Shown: positions 47,700 through 57,084, numbered from the stretch's first letter. The stretch: DNA of 64,000 bases from MGBC120314 sp051877855 (GCA_051877855.1 JBJEJH010000056.1:1-64000), one strand, 5' to 3'. Notes: generated from the sequence alone by a model not told the origin. Numbers and translations: made by a program.

Positions 47700-48377
47700 A
47701 TGAAAATAAAAGAAACCAATGCAGCATTAAGACCTTATGAAAAATGTCTGAAAAATGGGCCGGAGAGTCTGTCGGATGAGGAACTTCTGGCAGTGATCAT
47801 CCGCTGTGGAACACGGGATGAAGACTCCGTAACACTATCCCGGCGGATTCTGTCCTTAAAAAGTGGTGGCCTTTTGAATGTCATTTACCGGTCAATTCCG
47901 GAACTGATGCGGGTAAAGGGTGTGGGAGAAGTGAAGGCGATACAGATTAAATGTATCGGTGAACTATCCCGAAGAATTGCACGGATGAGTCGTTGTGAAC
48001 AGGAGTCCTTTACCACGGCCAATGCTGTGGCAATGTATTACATGGAGGAACTTCGGCATTTAAAACGCGAGAAGATTAAAGTGATGTATTTAGACGCCGC
48101 ATGCGCTATGCTTAAGGATTATGAGGTCTCAGTGGGAACGGTGAATGCGTCCATTGCTTCACCTCGGGAGATTTTTATCGAGGCATTCCATGTGGAAGCA
48201 GTGAACTTTATTCTGGTACATAATCATCCCAGCGGCAATCCGATGCCCAGTGAGGAAGATCTTAAACTGACTGCGGTGTTAAAGAAAACCGGAGAGATGA
48301 TTGGAATCAATTTGATTGACCATGTGATTATTGGTGATAATAAGTATATTAGTTTGAAAGAACAGGGAATTATTTAA
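47700..48377 (+). CDS. radC: RadC family JAB-domain protein
   Basis: A 225-residue protein with an N-terminal helix-hairpin-helix region (LMRVKGVGEVKAIQIK) and a C-terminal JAB/MPN metal domain, HNHPSGNPMPSEEDLKLT. Despite its name, a DNA-repair role is doubtful for the family; it is a conserved neighbour of mreB in Firmicutes. No convincing ribosome site precedes ATG 47700, but the N-terminus aligns well with family starts. Confidence 0.92.
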   Translation: MKIKETNAALRPYEKCLKNGPESLSDEELLAVIIRCGTRDEDSVTLSRRILSLKSGGLLNVIYRSIPELMRVKGVGEVKAIQIKCIGELSRRIARMSRCEQESFTTANAVAMYYMEELRHLKREKIKVMYLDAACAMLKDYEVSVGTVNASIASPREIFIEAFHVEAVNFILVHNHPSGNPMPSEEDLKLTAVLKKTGEMIGINLIDHVIIGDNKYISLKEQGII

Positions 48378-48405
48378 TATATTTGATGCGAAGGGAGCAG
48401 CTAGG

Positions 48406-49422
48406 ATGGCAAGTATATATGGAGTTGATATCGGAACAAGTAATATTAAGATGTATTCGAGGGATAAGGATATCATTTTAAATGAGAAAAATATTATCGC
48501 AGTTGCCAATAAAACGGAGATTTTAGCATTTGGCGATGATGCATATCTGATGCACGAGAAAGCGCCGGAATCCATTGTGGTTTCTTATCCGGTAAAATTT
48601 GGTGTGATCGCTGATATTGAAAATATGGAGACATTATTTGAATGTTTCTTTAAGAAGATTAATCACGGAAAATTTTCCGGTGCTAATGATTTCTATGTTG
48701 CGGTTCCTACCGACATTACCGAAGTGGAGAAACGTGCTTTCTATGATCTGATCAGCAATGCGAAGGTTAAGGCGAAGAACGTTTATGTGGTGGATAAGCC
48801 GGTTGCGGATGCCATTGGTTCCGGTCTTGATGTGACGGATTCGAGAGGTGTCATGGTGGTAAATATTGGCGCAGATACCACGGAAATCTCGGTGATGTCC
48901 CTGGGTGGTATTGTGCTTAGTAAATCCATCAAGATTGGTGGAAATAAGTTAGATGACAGTATCATCAGTGGTGTTCGCAAGAGCTATAATCTTGTTATTG
49001 GAAGCAAGACGGCGGAATCCATCAAAAAGCAGATTGGCAGTGCAATGCAGGAAGAAGAAATCTTTGCAAGGGCTTATGGACGTAATATTATGTCCGGACT
49101 TCCGGTGGCAGTGGATATTTCTTCCGATGTTATTTATGATTCCATCATTGACCATCTTCGCTCCATTATGGATGCCATCAAGATGATCTTAGAGCGTACT
49201 CCGCCGGAATTAGCAGCGGATATCATTGAGCTTGGAATTAATATTACCGGTGGTACATCCAATATTCGCAGCCTTAAGAATTTTATTGAAACGGAAACCA
49301 ATCTTAAGGCAAATATCATTGAAAGTGGTTCGGAGAGCGTTGTCAATGGTATCAAGAATATTATTACAACACCTTCATATCGTAAGCTGGCTTACCTTCC
49401 AAAAGAGAAAAATTATATTTAA
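48406..49422 (+). CDS. mreB: Rod shape-determining actin MreB
   Basis: A 338-residue bacterial actin. Phosphate-binding GVDIGTSNIKMY, the DKPVADAIGSGLDV segment, VVNIGADTTEISV and the late NITGGTSNIR are in place. MreB filaments on the membrane organise the elongation machinery with MreC, MreD, PBP2 and RodA, all encoded downstream here. Its NIKMY and later sequence differ somewhat from canonical GTANTLVY-type MreB, as in clostridial Mbl/MreB variants, so the paralogue type is uncertain. The start has AAGGGAG upstream. Confidence 0.92.
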   Translation: MASIYGVDIGTSNIKMYSRDKDIILNEKNIIAVANKTEILAFGDDAYLMHEKAPESIVVSYPVKFGVIADIENMETLFECFFKKINHGKFSGANDFYVAVPTDITEVEKRAFYDLISNAKVKAKNVYVVDKPVADAIGSGLDVTDSRGVMVVNIGADTTEISVMSLGGIVLSKSIKIGGNKLDDSIISGVRKSYNLVIGSKTAESIKKQIGSAMQEEEIFARAYGRNIMSGLPVAVDISSDVIYDSIIDHLRSIMDAIKMILERTPPELAADIIELGINITGGTSNIRSLKNFIETETNLKANIIESGSESVVNGIKNIITTPSYRKLAYLPKEKNYI

Positions 49423-49447
49423 TATAGTTCTTTAATTTTGTTATACT
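49419..49447 (+). promoter_or_regulatory. Extended -10 promoter candidate upstream of mreC
   Basis: TTAATA at 49419-49424 (4 of 6 consensus), a 17-base spacer and TATACT at 49442-49447 with TGT before it. The 12 bases TGTTATACTGAT are identical to those of the promoter at 2061-2089. It overlaps the mreB stop. Confidence 0.5.
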
Positions 49448-49474
49448 GATTAATCGATTTGAGGGAATGATTTT

Positions 49475-50311
49475 ATGAAGAAATTACCAATCGAGGCACC
49501 AAGCGCCAGACAGTGGCTGACGGGAATTACCATTATCTGTGTATTGCTGATGGGTGTCTCATTGTTTACGGACCGAATTGCGAAGCCGATTCGAAATGTT
49601 GTTTCGGTTGTTGTGGTTCCGGTACAGAGTGGAATTAATGATATTGGAACCTATGTTTATTCAAAATATAAAATGATCCGGGATTTTCACATGATCAATG
49701 AGGAAAATCAGGAATTAAAGGCGGAAATTGCCCGTCTGACAGAGGAAAACAGTCAGTTAAGTCAGAATAAGTTTGAACTGGAGCGTCTTCGAAAACTCTA
49801 TGATCTGGATGACAAATATGCCAACTATAATAAGACGGCAGCACGGGTCATCGCCAAGGAAGCCGGAAACTGGTACAACGTTTTTACGGTGGATAAGGGC
49901 AGTAAAGATGGCATTGAAGTAGATATGAATGTCATTGCCGACGGAGGACTTGTGGGTATCGTTACGGATGTTGGCGAGAATTATGCCACGGTTCGATCGA
50001 TTATTGATGACTCCAATAATGTCAGCGGAATGCTCATTAATACAGGAGATACCTGTACCGTTGAAGGAAGCCTTAATCTGATGGATTCCGGGTATATTTA
50101 TGTCCGTTATTTTAAGAAAGATTCCGATGTCCGCGATGGTGACAAGATCGTTACGTCGAACATCAGCAGTAAATACGTGGAAGGTATTCTGATTGGTTAT
50201 GTTAAAGATGTTACGACCGATCCGAACAGTTTGACAAAATCAGGTTATCTGATCCCTGCGGCTAAGTTTGAAAATCTTCAGGAAGTTCTTATTATTTTAG
50301 ACAAGAAGTGA
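49475..50311 (+). CDS. mreC: Rod shape-determining protein MreC
   Basis: A 278-residue bitopic protein. One membrane segment lies at about residues 17-33, a coiled coil at about 65-105 (MINEENQELKAEIARLTEEN), then the double beta-barrel MreC domain with VIADGGLVGIV and DGDKIVTSNIS. It sits outside the membrane, linking MreB/MreD to PBP2. A promoter candidate and GAGGGAATG precede the start. The stop is four bases before mreD. Confidence 0.94.
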   Translation: MKKLPIEAPSARQWLTGITIICVLLMGVSLFTDRIAKPIRNVVSVVVVPVQSGINDIGTYVYSKYKMIRDFHMINEENQELKAEIARLTEENSQLSQNKFELERLRKLYDLDDKYANYNKTAARVIAKEAGNWYNVFTVDKGSKDGIEVDMNVIADGGLVGIVTDVGENYATVRSIIDDSNNVSGMLINTGDTCTVEGSLNLMDSGYIYVRYFKKDSDVRDGDKIVTSNISSKYVEGILIGYVKDVTTDPNSLTKSGYLIPAAKFENLQEVLIILDKK

Positions 50312-50315
50312 TGAT

Positions 50316-50843
50316 ATGAAAAGAAAGATTTGTATTGCGATCATGGCAATTCTTTTTTACTGCTTGCAGACTACGGTTTGTAAGACCATTGCCATTGCAT
50401 CGATTTCACCCAATATAATGTTAATTATTCCTGTCTGTTTTGGATATTTTAAGGGAAGTGAAGAGGGGATGTTTGCCGGATTTGTGACCGGATTACTCTA
50501 TGATCTTTTCTATACCTCGATTTTTGGATTTTCCATTCTGGCATTTTCTGTTGTTGGCTATATTGCCGGATTGTTCCAGAAAGAGTATGACAACAGGCGT
50601 ATGCTGATACCAATGATTATAATTGCGATTTCGTCATTTGTGTACGAATTCCTGATATACATAGGAGGATTCCTGCTTTATAACAAACTAAATGTGTTTT
50701 ACTATTTGGGCAGAATCATTATTCCGGGAACGATGTATACCATTGCAGCGATGGCGGTGTTGTTCCGACCAATGATTTTCTTTAATAGGATTTTTGAAAA
50801 GAAAGATAGAAGGAAAGTGACGGAGTATGTTTCAGGAAATTAA
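50316..50843 (+). CDS. mreD: Rod shape-determining protein MreD
   Basis: A 175-residue polytopic protein with five to six membrane segments and the MreD-like GYFKGSEEGMFAGFVTGLLYD motif, a short cytoplasmic loop with QKEYDNRRM, and a charged tail. It is a membrane partner of MreC in the elongasome. It begins four bases after mreC and overlaps mrdA by 17 bases. Confidence 0.92.
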   Translation: MKRKICIAIMAILFYCLQTTVCKTIAIASISPNIMLIIPVCFGYFKGSEEGMFAGFVTGLLYDLFYTSIFGFSILAFSVVGYIAGLFQKEYDNRRMLIPMIIIAISSFVYEFLIYIGGFLLYNKLNVFYYLGRIIIPGTMYTIAAMAVLFRPMIFFNRIFEKKDRRKVTEYVSGN

Positions 50844-53649
50844 GGATTATATCATTAGTCTGCTTCGATCAAGATTGTTACCATTGATGACGTTATTCTT
50901 TATCATGATGCTGACTTTGATCCATCGCTTGTTTGAAATTCAAATTATTCAGGGTGAAAGTTACCTTGCTTCAATATCCGACTCCATTGAACAGACCAAG
51001 AGTGTTGCCAGTACCCGTGGCAATATCTATGACTGTAATGGAGTCCTTTTGGCGTACAATGATCTTGCTTTTTCGGTTAAAATCAGTGATAGTGGCAGCT
51101 ACAGCAATATCAAGGAAAAGAACGAGAAACTCAACCGTGTCATTGTAGATGCAGCTACGATTATTGAAAAGCATGGTCAAAAGGTTAATTGTGATTATTC
51201 AATTATTGTGAACGAAGATGACCGTTATGAATTTAATACAAGCAGTGAAAATGCGAAGCTTCGCTTCCTTCGTGATGCTTATGGCAAAGCATCTACCAGT
51301 GATCTGTCGGAGGAAGAGATTGAATCTACTGCGGAGGATGTTGTAAATTATTTGTCCGGTGAAAATATATATGGAATTGATCCATCCTATACCAAACAAC
51401 AGGTTCTGTATATTCTGAATTTCAGATCCTATATGAGTGCCAATACCTATCAGCGTTCCATGGAATTTACTATGTGTTATGATGTTAACGATGAAACCGT
51501 AGCTGAAATCCTTGAAAACTCCAATCGTTTGTTTGGTGTTACGGTTTCGGAGGAATACATCCGAAAATATAACGATGGTTTTTATGCCGCACATATTCTT
51601 GGTTATACGGGAAAGGTATCTACCGATGAATTGGAAAGTCTTCAGGCACAGAATAGCCAGTATTCGGCCAATGATGTCGTGGGCAAGGCGGGAATCGAAC
51701 AGGCCATGGAGATCTATCTTCAGGGTACGAAGGGCGAACGAAAGGTTTATGTGGATAATGTAGGCCGTATCACGGAAATTTTGAATGAAACACCACCGGT
51801 TACCGGTTGTGACGTATACCTTACCATTGATATTGAGCTCCAGAAAAAGGTGTATAAAGCCTTAGAAAAGCAGATTGCCGATATTCTGGTAAGTAAAATC
51901 GTAAAAGACGATGAACGCTACACCTATGATACGGACGGCACGACGATTAAAGAAATCTGGATTCCGATTAAGGATGTTTATTTTGCGTTGATTGATAATA
52001 ATGTCATCTCCATAAAGGAAATTGAAAATGAAACATCCAATACGGAGGCCTCTGTTCATGAGAAATTCTTAAAAAAGCAGGCGAGTGTTCTTACAAAAGT
52101 GGAGGATGAACTGACGGAGCACGATACTGCTTATGAGAATCTGAATGAGGAGATGCAGAATTACATTTATAAGATTTATGAACTTCTTCTGGATAATGGT
52201 GTCATTCTGCGGGCGAACGTGGACCGTTCGGATACCATGTATGAGCAGTGGGTGGCTGAAACCATAAGTCTGAAAGAATATCTTTCCTATGCATTGGCAA
52301 AGAACTGGATTGATGTATCCAAGTTTACGGATTCGGATTATTCCAGCCTTTCGGAAGCATATGACAGTCTGGTTGCCTATATCATGGATGATATTCAGTC
52401 GGAAACGGAATTTAATAAAAAAATATATAAATACATGATTAAATACCGTGAATTGTCCGGCAATGAGTTATGTGTTTTATTATATGATCAGAAGGTATTA
52501 CCTTATGACAGCACAGCCTATGGCAATCTTATTATGGGTAAAGTGTCGGCATTCGATTTCCTATGTGATAAGATTTCCAACTGTGAAATTACACCGGCTC
52601 AGCTTGCTTTAAAGCCTTGTTCCGGATCCAGCACCATTCTGGATACGAACACCGGACGTGTACTGGCATTGGTTTCTTATCCAAGTTATGATATAAATAA
52701 TTTCTCCGGTTCGGTGGATGCAGACTATTATTATCAGTTGATTAATGATAAATCACTGCCACTGGTTAATAATGCCACCACAACGAGAAATGCCCCGGGT
52801 TCCTGCTACAAGATCGTATCTGCCATTGCAGGTATGGAAATGGGCGTTATTACGCCGGATACGGTAGTGGAATGTACCGGTATTTACGAGACGGTAACAC
52901 CTCCGCCCAAATGCTGGGTATATCCGAATAGACATGGTGATGAAGATGTGTCAACGGCGCTGAGAGATTCCTGTAACTGTTTCTTTTATGAAGTTGGTTA
53001 TCGTCTGGCTATGGGGAATAATGGATATGATAGTAGCAGAGGTACGGATATTCTGGCAAATTATGCCCGTCAGCTTGGTCTTGCAACCACCACGGGTATT
53101 GAAATTTATGAAGCAACCCCGGTGGCATCGGATGATAATGCGGTTCATTCCGCTATTGGACAGGGACGTAACAGTTTTACAGGTTTAAATCTTGCCCGTT
53201 ATGTATCCACCATCGCCAATTCCGGAACGTGCTATGAATTAACGTTGATTGACCGGATTGTTGACAGTAACGGTAATGATGTGTTTAGTTCCATTCCTAT
53301 CGTTGACAGTACCATGAATGATGTATCATTTACTACATGGAATGCGGTTCACCGGGGAATGTATCTTGTTAGTGAGAATACCTCTTCTTTTGCGGATATT
53401 CCGTTTAAGACGGGTTCTAAATCCGGTACGGCACAGGAGAATAAGAAATATCCTGACCATTGTACCTATATCTGCTATGCACCATATGATGATCCTGAGA
53501 TTGCGATTTCCGCAGTTATACAGAATGGATATACTTCGTCGAATGTAGCAAAATTGACTGCGAACATATTGAAAATCTACTACGGAATCGAAGACAACGA
53601 TAAGACTGATGAGGCTGCAAATGATGGAAGTGAGAACACCACACGCTAG
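50827..53649 (+). CDS. mrdA: Elongation class B penicillin-binding protein (PBP2/MrdA-like), enlarged
   Basis: A 940-residue peptidoglycan transpeptidase. One N-terminal membrane segment (about residues 17-37), a pedestal domain with TRGNIYDCNGVLLAYND, then the transpeptidase with S659-C-Y-K662, S715-C-N and K865-S-G-T in KTGSKSGTAQ. E. coli PBP2 has its serine near residue 330; here about 250 extra, largely helical and acidic residues lie between LTIDIELQKKVYKAL (about 333) and ILDTNTGRVLALVSYPSYD (about 603). The C-terminal half is of normal size. It is expected to cross-link side-wall peptidoglycan with RodA. AGGAAAG precedes the start inside mreD. Confidence 0.93.
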   Translation: MFQEIKDYIISLLRSRLLPLMTLFFIMMLTLIHRLFEIQIIQGESYLASISDSIEQTKSVASTRGNIYDCNGVLLAYNDLAFSVKISDSGSYSNIKEKNEKLNRVIVDAATIIEKHGQKVNCDYSIIVNEDDRYEFNTSSENAKLRFLRDAYGKASTSDLSEEEIESTAEDVVNYLSGENIYGIDPSYTKQQVLYILNFRSYMSANTYQRSMEFTMCYDVNDETVAEILENSNRLFGVTVSEEYIRKYNDGFYAAHILGYTGKVSTDELESLQAQNSQYSANDVVGKAGIEQAMEIYLQGTKGERKVYVDNVGRITEILNETPPVTGCDVYLTIDIELQKKVYKALEKQIADILVSKIVKDDERYTYDTDGTTIKEIWIPIKDVYFALIDNNVISIKEIENETSNTEASVHEKFLKKQASVLTKVEDELTEHDTAYENLNEEMQNYIYKIYELLLDNGVILRANVDRSDTMYEQWVAETISLKEYLSYALAKNWIDVSKFTDSDYSSLSEAYDSLVAYIMDDIQSETEFNKKIYKYMIKYRELSGNELCVLLYDQKVLPYDSTAYGNLIMGKVSAFDFLCDKISNCEITPAQLALKPCSGSSTILDTNTGRVLALVSYPSYDINNFSGSVDADYYYQLINDKSLPLVNNATTTRNAPGSCYKIVSAIAGMEMGVITPDTVVECTGIYETVTPPPKCWVYPNRHGDEDVSTALRDSCNCFFYEVGYRLAMGNNGYDSSRGTDILANYARQLGLATTTGIEIYEATPVASDDNAVHSAIGQGRNSFTGLNLARYVSTIANSGTCYELTLIDRIVDSNGNDVFSSIPIVDSTMNDVSFTTWNAVHRGMYLVSENTSSFADIPFKTGSKSGTAQENKKYPDHCTYICYAPYDDPEIAISAVIQNGYTSSNVAKLTANILKIYYGIEDNDKTDEAANDGSENTTR

Positions 53650-53682
53650 ATAGTCTATACTTAATCAGTTTGGGAGTGCTTT

Positions 53683-54324
53683 ATGGATTCTTCGGTAGTA
53701 ATCAAGGGAAGTAAGAACGGAATTACGATTCTTATCAATTCACCCATGCGATATGATGAATTACTTGAAGTACTAAAGGATAAATTTTCCAGGGGAAAGG
53801 ATTTCTTTAAAGATTCCTCAATGGCATTGCAGATTAAAGGAATGCATTTGACACAGCGCCAGGAAATCGAAATCATCCATTTGATTGAGGAATACTCGGA
53901 TATGAAAATCATTTGTCTGGTGGACGATAACGAGGTCACGAATGCCCGTTTTCTCAAGTCGATCCGTGAAAGGGAGTATCTGAAACATATCGAAAATGGT
54001 CTGATACTTCGGGGTACACTCCATGCGGGACAATGCTTTGAAACCAAAAAGAGTGCAATCCTTCTTGGCAGTGTAGAAGCCGGTGCCAAGCTTGTTTCAG
54101 GCGGAAACATTATTATTCTTGGAGCACTTTACGGTGAGGCTTATGCCGGGCTGGATAATGGAAATTCAAGCTATATTATAGCCTTGGACATGAAACCACA
54201 GTATCTTAAAATTGAAACACATTATGCGAAACATTCGAATCAGTTTCACCGATTTCGTAAGAATGGACCGAAGATAGCTTATATCAGCAGAGGTAAAATC
54301 TGCATTAATTCTCTTACGATTTAA
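53683..54324 (+). CDS. minC: Septum-site determining protein MinC
   Basis: A 213-residue FtsZ-assembly inhibitor. The N-terminal domain (to about residue 100) is followed by a beta-helix C-terminal domain with LRGTLHAGQ, GSVEAGAKLVSGGNIIILGAL and GEAYAG. It acts at the poles when bound to membrane-attached MinD, whose gene starts 16 bases downstream. The start has GGGAGTG upstream. Confidence 0.92.
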   Translation: MDSSVVIKGSKNGITILINSPMRYDELLEVLKDKFSRGKDFFKDSSMALQIKGMHLTQRQEIEIIHLIEEYSDMKIICLVDDNEVTNARFLKSIREREYLKHIENGLILRGTLHAGQCFETKKSAILLGSVEAGAKLVSGGNIIILGALYGEAYAGLDNGNSSYIIALDMKPQYLKIETHYAKHSNQFHRFRKNGPKIAYISRGKICINSLTI

Positions 54325-54339
54325 TTTGGAGGGTGGAGC

Positions 54340-55128
54340 ATGTGTGAAGTTATTGTGATTACTTCAGGAAAAGGCGGCGTGGGCAAAACAACGGCCTCGG
54401 CGAATATCGGTACAGGGCTTGCAATGTTGAATAAAAAAGTCGTCATTATTGACACGGACATCGGTCTTCGCAATCTTGATGTAGTGATGGGACTTGAAAA
54501 TCGAATTGTGTATAACCTGGTGGATCTTATCGAGGGAAATTGTCGTGTAAAACAGGCGCTAATTCGGGACAAGAAATATGAGGGATTGTTTCTTTTACCT
54601 TCGGCACAGACCAGAGATAAGTCCAGTGTAGAGCCGGAGCAGATGAAAAAACTCATTGAAATGCTTAAGGAAGATTATGATTATATATTACTGGATTGTC
54701 CTGCAGGAATCGAACAGGGCTTTCAGAATGCCATTGCCGGTGCAAACAGGGCCATTGTAGTTACTACACCGGAGGTATCGGCTGTGCGGGATGCAGATCG
54801 TATCATCGGACTTCTGGATGCCAATGAATTGACCAATCATCAGCTGATTGTCAATAAAATACGTGTTGACATGGTGGAAAAAGGGGATATGATGAGTGTG
54901 GAGGATGTGGTGGATATTCTTGCCATCGATCTTCTGGGTATTGTTCCCGATGATGAAAATGTAGTTATTGCCACCAATCAGGGAGAAGTTCTTGTGGGGA
55001 ATAATACACCCGCCGGAAAAGCATATTACAACATCAGCAGAAGAATTACAGGGGAAGATGTTCCGTGGCTGGATTTGTCCGGCAAGGCTCATTCTTTTCG
55101 ACGATTATTTCGAAAATTTCGAAGATAA
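54340..55128 (+). CDS. minD: Septum-site determining ATPase MinD
   Basis: A 262-residue deviant Walker ATPase. The N-terminal SGKGGVGKTTASANIG, TDIGLRNLDVVMGLENR, LLDCPAGIEQGF and TTPEVSAVRDADR are diagnostic, and the C-terminal amphipathic FRRLFRKFRR is the membrane-targeting helix. ATP-bound MinD dimers recruit MinC to the membrane. The ribosome site GGAGGGTGGAG is strong. minE follows. Confidence 0.97.
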   Translation: MCEVIVITSGKGGVGKTTASANIGTGLAMLNKKVVIIDTDIGLRNLDVVMGLENRIVYNLVDLIEGNCRVKQALIRDKKYEGLFLLPSAQTRDKSSVEPEQMKKLIEMLKEDYDYILLDCPAGIEQGFQNAIAGANRAIVVTTPEVSAVRDADRIIGLLDANELTNHQLIVNKIRVDMVEKGDMMSVEDVVDILAIDLLGIVPDDENVVIATNQGEVLVGNNTPAGKAYYNISRRITGEDVPWLDLSGKAHSFRRLFRKFRR

Positions 55129-55163
55129 AGAAATTAGAAATGTGGAAAGGAATGAAATGAAGA

Positions 55164-55442
55164 ATGAGACTTATGAATTTTTTACATGGAAAACAATCCG
55201 GGAGTATCGCAAAGGACAGGCTAAAGTTACTTCTTGTGTCTGACCGCGCCAAATGTTCTCCGGAAGTAATGGATATGATCAAAAACGATATGGTGATGAT
55301 CTTGTCACAATACATTGATATTGATAAAGAGGAACTTGATATTCAGATTACGCAGAAAAAGTCAAAGAATGGTACATATATTCCGGCACTTTTTGCAAAT
55401 ATACCAATTAAGGAAATAAGGAAAAATGTTAAAAAAATATAA
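55164..55442 (+). CDS. minE: Cell division topological specificity factor MinE
   Basis: A 92-residue MinE. An N-terminal amphipathic MNFLHGKQSGSIAKDRLKLL is followed by the anti-MinCD helix and the dimer domain ending in a KSKNGTYIPALFANIPI strand. It stimulates MinD ATPase to give pole-to-pole oscillation. The start is uncertain: ATG 55173 would begin at the conserved MNFL, while ATG 55164 adds three residues; neither has a strong ribosome site. It overlaps rodA by 17 bases. Confidence 0.93.
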   Translation: MRLMNFLHGKQSGSIAKDRLKLLLVSDRAKCSPEVMDMIKNDMVMILSQYIDIDKEELDIQITQKKSKNGTYIPALFANIPIKEIRKNVKKI

Positions 55443-56550
55443 TTTAAGAAATTACAATTTTTTATTGGTTTTAGTCCTGCTGGTTCTTTCGGGATTCGGT
55501 GCATTGATGATCAACAGCGCCAGTGATATGAATGACTGTATCAAACAGATTGCAGGTGCATGTGCAGGATTTGTAATTATGGTGGTTGTATCATTAATCG
55601 ACTATAACTTTATCTTAAAATTCTACTGGCTGATCTATATTATCAATGCGGGACTTTTGGCATTGTGTAGGATTGCCCCTTTCGGTACGGACCTTAATAC
55701 CAATGCATACCGTTGGATCGAATTTGGTCCAATCAGTATTCAGCCGGCAGAATTTGCGAAAATTTTGTTGATTTTATTTCTGGCAAAATTTCTGACAGTA
55801 CATCGTGAACGAATCAGTCAGTACCGTTTTCTTGGTGTATTGACCATTGTTCTGGTCGCACCTTTATATCTTATCTACAAGCAGCCGGACTTGTCCACGA
55901 CTTTGCTGATCGTTCTGGTTATGGTTACAATGATTTATTGCTCCGGATTAAAATACAAGAATATATTTGTTATACTGCTTTGTGTTATTCCGATTGTGGT
56001 TACCGGTTTGCTGTATATTCAATCCCCGGATCAGGTTCTGTTACGTAAATACCAGGTTAATCGTATTATGTCCTTCATTGAACCGGAGAATCCGGAATAT
56101 AACGAATTAAAGTATCAGCAGGATAATGCTGTTAAAGCCATCGGTTCCGGCCAGCTTTACGGAAAAGGTTATAATAACACCGATTCTAATTCGGTTAAAA
56201 ATGGTGGATTTATCGCCGAGGCAGAGAGTGATTTTATCTTTGCCGTTGTAGGAGAGGAATTAGGTTTTATTGGCGCATGTTTTTTGATATTACTCTTGGC
56301 ATTTTTAGTAATTGAGTGTATAATAATATCAATATATGCAAAGGATTTTCAAGGTCGATTAATCTGTTGCGGATACGCAGCTTTGATTGCATTTTCGACA
56401 TTTATTAACATCGGGGTTGTAACCGAGATCTTGCCGAATACGGGACTTCCGTTACCTTTTATGAGTAAGGGTCTTAGTTCTCTGATTGCTTTGTTTGGCG
56501 GAGCAGGAGTAGTGCTCAATGTCGGTCTGCAAAAGCGTAATAAATTATAG
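55426..56550 (+). CDS. rodA: SEDS peptidoglycan polymerase RodA
   Basis: A 374-residue membrane protein with about ten helices. SEDS motifs are visible: GLLYGKGYN-like segment GSGQLYGKGYNN, FIAEAESDFIFAVVGEELGF and LPNTGLPLPFMSKGLSS, with W-I-E-FGP-ISIQPAEFAK in the middle. RodA polymerises glycan strands and pairs with the PBP encoded by mrdA in this cluster. The presence of the mre and mrdA genes favours RodA over FtsW or SpoVE. GGAAAA precedes the start within minE. Confidence 0.92.
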   Translation: MLKKYNLRNYNFLLVLVLLVLSGFGALMINSASDMNDCIKQIAGACAGFVIMVVVSLIDYNFILKFYWLIYIINAGLLALCRIAPFGTDLNTNAYRWIEFGPISIQPAEFAKILLILFLAKFLTVHRERISQYRFLGVLTIVLVAPLYLIYKQPDLSTTLLIVLVMVTMIYCSGLKYKNIFVILLCVIPIVVTGLLYIQSPDQVLLRKYQVNRIMSFIEPENPEYNELKYQQDNAVKAIGSGQLYGKGYNNTDSNSVKNGGFIAEAESDFIFAVVGEELGFIGACFLILLLAFLVIECIIISIYAKDFQGRLICCGYAALIAFSTFINIGVVTEILPNTGLPLPFMSKGLSSLIALFGGAGVVLNVGLQKRNKL

Positions 56551-56613
56551 AAGTCTGTGGGATTAGTGTACTTGAGATTATCGTATATAAATATAATTTA
56601 AGCGGAGGTATTT

Positions 56614-57009
56614 ATGAATATAGGTTTGATTGCACATGATGCGAAGAAAAAGTTAATGCAAAATTTCTGTGTGGCCTATCGAGGTACTCTCTGCAAGAAT
56701 CAGTTATTTGCTACAGGAACCACCGGACGCATGATTGAGGAGGCAACGAATCTTTCCGTGCATAAGTTTTTAGAGGGACATCTTGGTGGTGAACAGCAGC
56801 TTTGTTCACAGATTGAAAGTAATCAGATTGATTTGGTTATTTTTCTGCGGGATCCTTTAGCACCGAAGTCCCATGAGCCGTCTATAGCCAATATCTATAA
56901 TTTATGTGATATGTACAATATTCCTCTGGCGACCAATCTTGCTTCTGCAGAACTTTTGATCAAGTCTTTGGAGCGGGGCGATTTGGAGTGGCGCGAGATT
57001 TATAAGTAA
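56614..57009 (+). CDS. mgsA: Methylglyoxal synthase homologue with changed catalytic positions
   Basis: A 131-residue protein of normal MgsA length. It keeps LIAHDAKKK (D9), FATGTTGRMIEEAT (phosphate binding), D80, H87 and the YNIPLATNLASAELLI end. Counting against E. coli MgsA with a constant 11-residue offset, catalytic D71 becomes E60 (HLGGEQQ) and D101 becomes S90 (SHEPSI). The family turns dihydroxyacetone phosphate into methylglyoxal as a bypass of lower glycolysis; whether this copy does so is uncertain. GCGGAGG precedes ATG. It is the last gene of the cluster, closed by a terminator. Confidence 0.85.
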   Translation: MNIGLIAHDAKKKLMQNFCVAYRGTLCKNQLFATGTTGRMIEEATNLSVHKFLEGHLGGEQQLCSQIESNQIDLVIFLRDPLAPKSHEPSIANIYNLCDMYNIPLATNLASAELLIKSLERGDLEWREIYK

Positions 57010-57048
57010 ATGTTTTAAATCATGATCATTTGCCCGAATAATGTTAAA

Positions 57049-57084
57049 GACCGGTTGGAGGGTTGCTCCAATCGGTCCTTTTTT
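57049..57084 (+). terminator. Rho-independent terminator after mgsA
   Basis: Twelve-base stem (57049-57060 with 57066-57077, one G-T wobble), five-base loop and a T-run to 57084. It lies between mgsA and the convergent DUF378 gene and may act on both strands. Confidence 0.9.

Noticed and set aside
56560..56600. Promoter before mgsA (TTGAGA at 56572 with TATAAT at 56592)
   Set aside because: The spacer is only 14 bases, too short for a sigma-A promoter; the boxes are probably chance in AT-rich DNA.
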